Part shown: positions 1-5,555 of the stretch, one piece after another | Numbering within the stretch: position 1 is the stretch's first letter | Layout: each line of letters opens with the position of its first letter | NCBI GenBank assembly: GCA_052035735.1 | Contig: JBPOHI010000088.1 | Coordinates: forward strand, 1-10,621 | From: JAGPDF01 sp052035735 | GTDB lineage: Bacteria; Acidobacteriota; Thermoanaerobaculia; Multivoradales; JAGPDF01 | Direction: 5' to 3' | DNA: 10,621 nucleotides | Made by a program: the position numbers and the translations under genes | The notes under the pieces: model-generated | What the model was told of the DNA's origin: nothing | The model's database searches: none | What the model saw: the letters and a program-made list of their open reading frames with translations, nothing else

Positions 1-149
1 TTGAGGATCTCCCAGTAGGTGGAGCCATCGCCGGCAAAGCCCACATCGAGATCTCCTTCGGCAGCGGCCGCCGGCGCAAGCGCGGGGGGCAGGAAGAATG
101 TCGCGGCGGCGAGCGAGAAAGCCAGAAAGAGCGACGAGCGGCTGGGCAT
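1..149 (-). CDS. Secreted protein, N-terminal fragment (delta-60-repeat-like)
   Basis: This gene starts at ATG 147-149 on the minus strand and runs off the left edge, so only 49 codons are visible. The start is supported by CAGGAG (positions 155-160), 5 nt upstream of the ATG. The product opens with a short Arg-containing n-region, then a hydrophobic stretch (LFLAFSLAAATFFLPPALA) and Ala-rich residues ending near AAAAEG, which is a classic Sec signal peptide. The first mature residues read GDLDVGFAGDGSTYW. This resembles the opening of delta-60-repeat (TIGR02608) secreted proteins, which typically begin GDLDxxFGxxG. That match rests on about 10 residues from memory, so the family is tentative while export is fairly secure. 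It is transcribed divergently from the secreted protein at 341. Confidence 0.7.
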   Translation of the reverse strand, partial: MPSRSSLFLAFSLAAATFFLPPALAPAAAAEGDLDVGFAGDGSTYWEIL

Positions 150-155
150 GAGGGC

Positions 156-200
156 TCCTGTCCTTCACTAACCGTCGAAAACCAGGCCTCGGGGACAGGA
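156..200. repeat. 8-bp inverted repeat in divergent intergenic region
   Basis: TCCTGTCC at 156-163 is the exact reverse complement of GGACAGGA at 193-200, with a 29-nt spacer. The left arm overlaps the Shine-Dalgarno of the minus-strand gene at 1-149. The pair could be an operator or a weak RNA structure, or chance in GC-rich DNA. Confidence 0.35.
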
Positions 201-213
201 TGGAACCGTCGAA
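170..213. repeat. 10-bp direct repeat AACCGTCGAA, two copies
   Basis: AACCGTCGAA occurs at 170-179 and again at 204-213, a start-to-start spacing of 34 bp. Both copies lie in the divergent region between the two secreted-protein genes and interleave with the TCCTGTCC/GGACAGGA inverted repeat. A regulator binding on both sides is possible. No factor can be named. Confidence 0.35.
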
Positions 214-247
214 GGAAGCATGGCCGCGGAGAACCCGGCAGGTGCCG

Positions 248-278
248 TTGCTGGGGCGGCGCGCCGAAGGAGTACACT
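248..278 (+). promoter_or_regulatory. Possible sigma70-like promoter for the gene at 341
   Basis: TTGCTG (248-253) and TACACT (273-278) are separated by 19 bp, so the match to TTGACA/TATAAT is poor and the spacer is long. Transcription would begin near 285 and leave a leader of about 55 nt. This is the best candidate I see upstream of 341, but it is weak. Confidence 0.2.
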
Positions 279-340
279 TTCCTCGTCGCCGTCGCCGCGA
301 GGCGATCGACCTGAACGTTTGTCACTCTGGGGGGACCCGT

Positions 341-1522
341 ATGCATCGAATCCGTCTGTCCGCCGCCGCTCTCGCGTTGCTGCTCGCCGCCGGTTCCGCC
401 TTCGCTCAACCCGGAGGCGGCGCCTGCCAGATCGGGCCCGGCCTGGGAGCGACCCTGCTCTACCCCTACTTCGAGCTCGATCTCGCCAATCCGCTCAACG
501 TGACCACCGTGCTTTCCGCCGCGAACGGCAGCGGCGCCCCTGCGCTGACGCGCTTCATCCTGTGGACCGACTGGGGCATTCCGACGATCGCGTTCGACGT
601 CTACCTCGAGCCGTTCGCCGTGCAGACGCTCAACCTGCGCGATGTCTTCAACGGCATCCTGCCGTCGACCGGCGAGGGCGTCGATCTGTCGACGATTCCG
701 CTCTGCGCCGCCCATCCGCCGAGCCACACCAACCCGGCGCTCACCGCCGAGCAGCGCGCACAACTCGCCGCCGACCACACCGGAATCGACGGACCGCTGG
801 CGTCCAACTGCGCCGGCAGTCCGCATCCCGACCAGATCGCGCGCGGCTACATCACCGTCGACGTCGTCGATCAGTGCAGCGGCGTCGAAGGCTTCGACCC
901 GAGCTTCACCCCGAAGAACACCACCTACCCGTACTTCGACAACGGCGCCGCCACCGGCATCGCGGTCAACAGCAACGTCCTCTGGGGCGACGTGGTCTAC
1001 ATCGATGCCGCCAACGCCGCCGCGCAGGGCTCCGAAGCCATCGCGCTGTGGGCCAGCACGGCAGCTTTCCCGGGGACCGGGATCTACACGTTCTACGGCC
1101 GCTTCAGCGCCTGGGACGGGCGCGACGATCGCGTGCCGTTGCCGCGCCTCTGGGACCAGCGATTCCTCAACGGTGGCCCGTTCGCGGGCGCCGCCGATCT
1201 CATCGTCTGGCGCGACCCCGGCGTGCAGGTGACCTACCCCGCCTGCGGCAGCGAGCCGGCCTGGTATCCGCTCGCGACTTCGAACAACGTCGCCCTCGAC
1301 GAGGCCGGCGAGAACGCCTACAACTTCGGCGACGGCGCCTTCCCCCTCGTCACGCAGCGGGTGAGCGTCTCCACGCTCGGAATTCCGTTCAGCTTCGGCT
1401 GGGCGCAGCTCGGTTCCGGCACAGGGCAGTCCTGGGTGCAGCCGACGCTCGGCGCGGACGGACTGTTCAGCGCGAGCTGGAACGGCACGCCGGTCGTCTT
1501 CAACTGCGGCGCACGGCCCTAG
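341..1522 (+). CDS. Secreted protein of unknown function, six cysteines
   Basis: The product is 393 residues. I chose the ATG at 341 over the upstream in-frame ATG at 200 because it directly precedes a textbook signal peptide (MHRIRLSAAALALLLAAGSA-FA, cleavage after residue 22) and sits 5 nt behind a purine run GGGGGGA. The 47 residues that the longer start would add are Arg-rich and look non-coding. The mature part begins QPGGGACQIG and contains the stretch LLYPYFELDLANP followed by LWTDWGIPTIAFDVYLEPF, suggesting a mainly beta-strand fold. Mature cysteines number six (the first at residue 29, the last in FNCGARP at the C-terminus), an even number that fits disulfides in the periplasm or outside the cell. 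There are no membrane helices after the signal, no lipobox and no catalytic motif I recognise. Similar hypothetical proteins with a GATLLYPYFE-type opening occur, as I recall, in Acidobacteriota-like genomes; no function is assigned. Confidence 0.85.
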   Translation: MHRIRLSAAALALLLAAGSAFAQPGGGACQIGPGLGATLLYPYFELDLANPLNVTTVLSAANGSGAPALTRFILWTDWGIPTIAFDVYLEPFAVQTLNLRDVFNGILPSTGEGVDLSTIPLCAAHPPSHTNPALTAEQRAQLAADHTGIDGPLASNCAGSPHPDQIARGYITVDVVDQCSGVEGFDPSFTPKNTTYPYFDNGAATGIAVNSNVLWGDVVYIDAANAAAQGSEAIALWASTAAFPGTGIYTFYGRFSAWDGRDDRVPLPRLWDQRFLNGGPFAGAADLIVWRDPGVQVTYPACGSEPAWYPLATSNNVALDEAGENAYNFGDGAFPLVTQRVSVSTLGIPFSFGWAQLGSGTGQSWVQPTLGADGLFSASWNGTPVVFNCGARP

Positions 1523-1531
1523 AGGCTGACC

Positions 1532-1554
1532 GGCGCGGGCCGAGCCCCTGCGCC
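1532..1554 (+). terminator. GC-rich hairpin after the secreted-protein gene
   Basis: GGCGC (1532-1536) plus GGGC (1537-1540) can pair with GCCC (1544-1547) and GCGCC (1550-1554). The loop is CGA and there is a 2-nt CT bulge, giving 9 base pairs in total. It begins 9 nt after the stop at 1522. No T-tract follows, so it is at best an attenuating or stabilising hairpin and not a typical intrinsic terminator. Confidence 0.25.
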
Positions 1555-1564
1555 GAAAGCGGCC

Positions 1565-1573
1565 TGCTATCCT
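1565..1573 (+). promoter_or_regulatory. Extended -10-like element before the hybrid kinase
   Basis: TGCTATCCT (1565-1573) fits the extended -10 pattern TGnTAnnnT and has no recognisable -35 box. A start near 1580 would give a 14-nt leader that contains the AGAGGAG ribosome-binding site of the kinase. If real, the kinase has its own promoter in addition to any read-through from 341-1522. Confidence 0.25.
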
Positions 1574-1593
1574 GTTCGGCTAGAGGAGTCGCG

Positions 1594-3987
1594 ATGGCGC
1601 AGCCAGCGAAGAGCCCGGAGCCGTTCCGGACTCCGTCGCCTGAAGGCGAAGTCGAGCGCGGCCCGGCAACGGCCGCCAGCCCGATGCCCGCGAGCCTGCG
1701 AAAGCGGCTCGCGGCGGACCCGTTCGTGCTCCTCGCCGCCGGCCTCGTGCTGCTGGCGCTGGTCGTTACTCCCTTCCTGGATCATCTGAGCGGCCCGGTG
1801 CAGGCCGACCTCTCGCGTTGGGGCGACGTCGTCCTGCTCGTTCTGGCGATCGCCGCGCAGTACCAGGGGCGGAGAGTCGAGCATCCGGAGCTCCGCCGGC
1901 ACGGCCTCCTGCTGACCGCCGGACTCGCCTCCTGGCTTTCGGCCCAAGTCGTCTACTTCGTCGCCGGCGGCTGGGAAGATCCGTGGGTCTCCGCGACCGG
2001 CGACCTCCTCTTCGTCCTTTTCTACCTCTGCATGCTGGCGGTAGCACTGGGCCGCCCGCACCTGCCTCCTGGGTGGAGCCGGAGCGATCCGAGCTACGGC
2101 TTCGGTCTCGCGAGCGGCGCTGTCGTCCTGCTCTTCTTCTTCGCCTACATCGTGGTCCTGCCGCTCGCCGGCGCCGATCGAACGCCGCAGCTCGAGCTCT
2201 CCTCGCTGCTGATCGTCGCTCTCGACCTCCTGCTGTTCGGCCGCTTCCTCCTGCTCGCGATGCAGATGCGGGCGACCTACTGGCGCGAGATCTACGGCCT
2301 GCTCGCGCTGGCCTGGACGACCTGGACCGCCGTCGATCTGCTGGACCTGTTGCACTATCTCGGGTTGGACACGGGAATCCCCGAAGCCTGGGGGACCCCG
2401 CCGCAGGCGCTCGCCTTCGCGGCGATGGTCGCCGAAGCGAGAGCCCGGGCGATGCAGCGGCCGAACTGGGAGGCCTCGCGCCGGCCCTCGGCGACGTCAC
2501 CCTGGAACGAGGTCGCGCCCCTGCTCGCGATCGTCTTCCTGCTGCCGGCGGTGCATTTCGTCCTGCATCGTTCGGGCGTCCTCGGCGAAGAGCTGCGCAG
2601 CGCGCGGGAAGCTCTGCTGGTCGGTTTCGTACTCGGCCTGGGAGTGCTGACCAGTTTCTACCTCCTGCTGCTCGAACGCCGCACGCGGCGGCTCTCGACC
2701 GAGTTGCTCGAGGCGGGAGACGAGATCGAGCAGATGCGCAAGATGGAAGCGGTCGGGCGAGTCGCGGGGCGAGCGGCGCACGGCTTCAACAACCTGCTGA
2801 CGGTCATCCAGGGCAACGCCGAACTGCTGCGCCAAAGCCTTGGGAAAGAGCGACCCGCGAACGCTGCGACGCGCTCCGGGCTCACCCCCGAGTCCCACGG
2901 CCCGGAAACTCCCGGCCTCGCCGAGATCGACGAGATCGCAACCGCGACGCGGGAGGCGGCGGAGCTTTCCTGGCAGCTGCTGGCAGTCAGCCGGCGTCAG
3001 ATCCTCCGGCCCGGCGCCGTCGACCTGAACGCGCTGGTGCGCCGGCGCGCCGCGGCCGTGCCGGCGGCCGTTTCGGTCGAGCTTGCGCTCGCAGCGGACC
3101 TCGAGCCGGTGCTCGCCGACGCCCCCCAGCTCGAACGCGCCGTGCAGGAGCTCATCGCCAATGCGGTCGAGGCGATGTCCGGCGCGGGTCGTCTGCGGCT
3201 CGTTACGACTCGCGCCCCCGGCCGGCCGAGGCTCGGCGAGGCGGCCTCGAACGCCGCCACGCTCGCCAGGCTCGAAGTTACGGACAGCGGCCCGGGGATC
3301 TCCCCCGAGATTCGCCAGCGTCTGTTCGAGCCGTTCGTCTCCACCAAGGGCCGTGAAAGCCACTCGGGCCTCGGGCTGGCGACGGTTTACGGCTTCGTCC
3401 TCCAGAGCGGCGGCGACATCAGCGTGGCGAGCCAAGCTGGCAAGGGCAGCACCTTCTGCCTGCAGCTGCCCTTCGCGGGAGAGGCCTCAGCCGCCGACGC
3501 GGCGAGGCCGCTCGCCTTCCGGCCGCTTCTCGCGCCCTCTGCCGTGCGACCGGCAGCGTCAACCGCAGCTCATCTGCCGTCTCCGGCCGCGCCCTGCGTG
3601 CTGGTGGTCGAGGACGAGCCGGCGCTATGCAGGCTCGCTGCCAGCGCGCTGACGCGCGCCGGTTACTCCGCGATGACGGCTGGCGACGCCGATGTCGCGA
3701 GCGCCCTGAGCGCAGCGAATCCGGGCCGGATCGATCTCCTGCTGAGCGACGTCGTCTTGCCGGGGAGGAACGGACGGGAGCTCGCCACGCGACTCCTCGC
3801 CGAGCAGCCGCGAATGAAGGTGGTGTTGATGTCCGGCTACACGCAGGACGCGCTCGGTCCTGACGGCATCCTGCCCCCCGGCTACGACTTCCTGCAGAAG
3901 CCGTTCACTCTCGACGTGCTGCTGCGCACGGTGGCTGCGAAGCTCGCCCGATCGCAGGAGGTGCCGGCAGAGGGCGCGCAGCGATAG
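1594..3987 (+). CDS. Membrane-bound hybrid sensor histidine kinase with C-terminal receiver
   Basis: The product is 797 residues and senses an unknown signal, relaying phosphate from DHp His to its own receiver Asp. The ATG at 1594 follows AGAGGAG (1582-1588) with a 5-nt spacer; the long Arg-rich upstream extension is an artefact. Residues 1-40 are cytosolic and Pro-rich. Membrane helices lie near 44-60, 76-92, 103-124, 135-153, 169-192, 201-224, 231-256, possibly 268-284, 305-325 and 338-360, with no large periplasmic domain. A short coiled linker (about 362-388) leads to the H-box RAAHGFNNLLTVI, with H396 the predicted phospho-acceptor. The usual HDFNN acid is Gly397. The loop between the two DHp helices is long (about 410-440). 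The ATPase shows the N-box with N523, G1 DSGPG (D564), LFEPFVSTK and SGLGLATVYG. The receiver shows E673/D674/E675, phospho-acceptor D719, S747 and K769 (QKPF). No DNA-binding output domain follows, so a separate regulator or phosphotransfer partner is expected elsewhere. It is convergent with the hydrolase gene at 4017-5315. Confidence 0.93.
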   Translation: MAQPAKSPEPFRTPSPEGEVERGPATAASPMPASLRKRLAADPFVLLAAGLVLLALVVTPFLDHLSGPVQADLSRWGDVVLLVLAIAAQYQGRRVEHPELRRHGLLLTAGLASWLSAQVVYFVAGGWEDPWVSATGDLLFVLFYLCMLAVALGRPHLPPGWSRSDPSYGFGLASGAVVLLFFFAYIVVLPLAGADRTPQLELSSLLIVALDLLLFGRFLLLAMQMRATYWREIYGLLALAWTTWTAVDLLDLLHYLGLDTGIPEAWGTPPQALAFAAMVAEARARAMQRPNWEASRRPSATSPWNEVAPLLAIVFLLPAVHFVLHRSGVLGEELRSAREALLVGFVLGLGVLTSFYLLLLERRTRRLSTELLEAGDEIEQMRKMEAVGRVAGRAAHGFNNLLTVIQGNAELLRQSLGKERPANAATRSGLTPESHGPETPGLAEIDEIATATREAAELSWQLLAVSRRQILRPGAVDLNALVRRRAAAVPAAVSVELALAADLEPVLADAPQLERAVQELIANAVEAMSGAGRLRLVTTRAPGRPRLGEAASNAATLARLEVTDSGPGISPEIRQRLFEPFVSTKGRESHSGLGLATVYGFVLQSGGDISVASQAGKGSTFCLQLPFAGEASAADAARPLAFRPLLAPSAVRPAASTAAHLPSPAAPCVLVVEDEPALCRLAASALTRAGYSAMTAGDADVASALSAANPGRIDLLLSDVVLPGRNGRELATRLLAEQPRMKVVLMSGYTQDALGPDGILPPGYDFLQKPFTLDVLLRTVAAKLARSQEVPAEGAQR

Positions 3988-3998
3988 GGACAGAGCGC

Positions 3999-4018
3999 GA
4001 GGAGGACGGGTTCTCCTC
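3999..4018. terminator. Small hairpin between convergent genes
   Basis: GAGGAG (3999-4004) pairs with CTCCTC (4013-4018) around an 8-nt loop. An outer GCGC (3995-3998) could also pair with GCGC (4027-4030). The element lies in the 29-nt gap between the kinase stop (3987) and the minus-strand stop (4017-4019), which it overlaps, so it could act on both transcripts. There is no T-tract, so the terminator role is a guess from position. Confidence 0.25.
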
Positions 4019-5315
4019 AGCCGTTTGCGCGCAGCAGCTCGATTCGCCGCAGCACGTCCGGCGGAAGCGCCCGCGAGCGGGCCTCGCCGAGGCCGAGACT
4101 CGCCAGATAGGCGTCGAGATCGTCTTGCCGGGCAAGAAATTCCAACAGGTTCTCGGGCCGGTAGGCCTGGCGCAGGTCGGGAAAACGCCACTCACCGTTC
4201 GCTCGCCTCTCCTTCGGGTCTGCCTGCAGTCGATGGATCACCGAGACCGCGAGGCTGAGACGCGACGATTCCGGCCAACCGGTGAGGCTTCTCCTGCCGC
4301 GTCCGAAGCGCAGCCGCAGCCCGTCGAGCAGGCGGTAGAGCCACGACTCGGAGCGGTAGAGGCGATCCTGCGCGAAGCCGTTGTAGGCCGAGGCGAACTC
4401 CTTCGCCACCGCGAGGCCCTGCGCCGCCGCTTCGCCGAGCAGCCAATGAAAGGCCAGATTGGCCAGACCGTCGTCGACGTAGCCGCCGCCGACATTCGAG
4501 TGGACGCCGGCGAACCAGCGCTGGGCGAGCGTCTGCGCGGCGGCGCAACCGGTCCAGATCTCGGGCCTGAAGTCGTAGCGCGCCTCGTCGATCGCCAACG
4601 CCTGGCGCGCGTGCCGCACACAGGAGGCCGGGCGCACTCCGACATGGAAGCTGCGACTGGCCGTCGAGGTGGAAGCGCCGGCCGCACGGAAGCGCGAGCC
4701 GAGCGCCATGACGGTATCCCAGAGGCCGAGGAAGACGACGTCCACCGGTTCGAACGCGGCGAGCGGCCGCTTCGGCTTCGACGCGGCGGCGCGCTCCGCG
4801 TCGATCGCCCGCCGCACCTCGTCAGCGGCGACGGCGCCGCGGCCCGCCAGGTAGGCGCGGAAGAAGCGCGGCAGGTAGTAGGCGTCGCGCTTCGAGGGCA
4901 GACCGCCGGCCCAGTCGAGGAACCGGGTGAGTCCCTGTGCCTCGGCAGCGCCGCGACTGAAGCCGAAGACGAAGAGCTCGTCGCCGGGGCGGTGGTTGTG
5001 GACGAGAAAGGTCAGCGCCTCTTCGATGTTCGACTCGAAACCCGCGCCGAAGGCGCCGCCCAGGAGCCTGTCCGCCACCTGCAACAGGCTGTTCGAGGCG
5101 CCCGGGAAGGGCGACATCGACCCGACCCCGGCGTCGTAGTAGGTCACCTGCTCCCGGCCGGACTCGTCCACCGGCAGAACCGAGCGGCAGAGCTTGAGGA
5201 CGTTCGAGGGCTTGAGGACCTCGTGGCCGTCGGCTCGCCTCCGCCGCACGTAGGTGCTGTTCCAGGTTCCGTCGAGGCAGAGGACCCATCGCCTGGGGGT
5301 GGCGCGCGAAGGCAT
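4017..5315 (-). CDS. DUF2235 alpha/beta hydrolase (Tle1-type phospholipase-like)
   Basis: The product is 432 residues. I placed the start at ATG 5313-5315 because the family's opening motif follows at once (RRWVLCLDGTWN, residues 8-19); a longer open frame to 5465 adds 50 residues with no family resemblance. No strong ribosome-binding site is visible; GGAGA lies about 12 nt upstream. Family features are the DGTWN motif, YYDAGVGS (59-66), the nucleophile elbow GFSRG with S120, LGLWD with D200, and GVHSNVGGGY with H272. These give a plausible Ser-Asp-His triad. There is no signal peptide, so the protein is cytosolic or exported by another route. Some DUF2235 (PF09994) members are type VI secretion phospholipase effectors (Tle1), while many others are stand-alone. 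No VgrG, PAAR, Hcp, adaptor or immunity gene is visible here, so an effector role is not supported by context. Substrate is unknown; lipid ester hydrolysis is the family-based guess. Confidence 0.9.
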   Translation of the reverse strand: MPSRATPRRWVLCLDGTWNSTYVRRRRADGHEVLKPSNVLKLCRSVLPVDESGREQVTYYDAGVGSMSPFPGASNSLLQVADRLLGGAFGAGFESNIEEALTFLVHNHRPGDELFVFGFSRGAAEAQGLTRFLDWAGGLPSKRDAYYLPRFFRAYLAGRGAVAADEVRRAIDAERAAASKPKRPLAAFEPVDVVFLGLWDTVMALGSRFRAAGASTSTASRSFHVGVRPASCVRHARQALAIDEARYDFRPEIWTGCAAAQTLAQRWFAGVHSNVGGGYVDDGLANLAFHWLLGEAAAQGLAVAKEFASAYNGFAQDRLYRSESWLYRLLDGLRLRFGRGRRSLTGWPESSRLSLAVSVIHRLQADPKERRANGEWRFPDLRQAYRPENLLEFLARQDDLDAYLASLGLGEARSRALPPDVLRRIELLRANG

Positions 5316-5336
5316 CGTCAGAGGGCGTCTCCACTG

Positions 5337-5355
5337 GCTGCAGCAAACCTGCAGC
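5337..5355. repeat. 7-bp perfect inverted repeat near the DUF2235 start
   Basis: GCTGCAG (5337-5343) and CTGCAGC (5349-5355) are exact reverse complements with a 5-nt spacer CAAAC. The element lies 21 nt upstream of the DUF2235 start codon. It could be a dimeric operator or, in the transcript, a leader hairpin. Confidence 0.4.
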
Positions 5356-5398
5356 GTGGCGCCGGGCGGTCTGGTCGAGGCCGCTCGGCCGCGGACAA

Positions 5399-5407
5399 AA
5401 CCTAGCA
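5399..5407 (-). promoter_or_regulatory. Possible extended -10 for the DUF2235 gene
   Basis: On the minus strand this reads TGCTAGGTT, fitting TGnTAnnnT, without a clear -35. A start near 5392 would give a leader of about 77 nt that includes the GCTGCAG hairpin. The support is weak. Confidence 0.2.
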
Positions 5408-5411
5408 CAAC

Positions 5412-5457
5412 GCTTCGGTTCGCAGGCGCGATCCCGAAGCGGAGGGCGCGCCCCTCC
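5412..5457. repeat. Two adjacent inverted repeats in divergent region
   Basis: GCTTCGG (5412-5418) pairs with CCGAAGC (5434-5440) across 15 nt. Immediately after, GGAGGG (5441-5446) pairs with CCCTCC (5452-5457) across 5 nt. They lie between the DUF2235 gene (minus) and the repeat-protein gene (plus). The remaining bases from 5458 to 5540 show nothing further that I can support. Confidence 0.35.
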
Positions 5458-5555
5458 CTCACCAAGGTAAGGCCTCACGACCGACCGCCGTCAGGCGACA
5501 CCGGATCCGGACTCCTTCAGATTCCCCTCAACGTCGAAGCCAACGGAGAGACACC

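Noticed and set aside
200..340. N-terminal extension of the secreted protein to the ATG at 200
   Set aside because: It would bury the signal peptide 47 residues inside the chain; the extension is Arg-rich and overlaps candidate regulatory repeats.
220..1593. N-terminal extension of the hybrid kinase over the secreted-protein gene
   Set aside because: It is antisensical Arg-rich translation in another frame of 341-1522; the ATG at 1594 has a good ribosome-binding site and starts a normal kinase N-terminus.
4125..5405. Long plus-strand open frame (426 codons) opposite the DUF2235 gene
   Set aside because: It is antisense to a clear family protein, its translation is Arg/Glu/Gly-rich without motifs, and such frames are common where GC content keeps stop codons rare.
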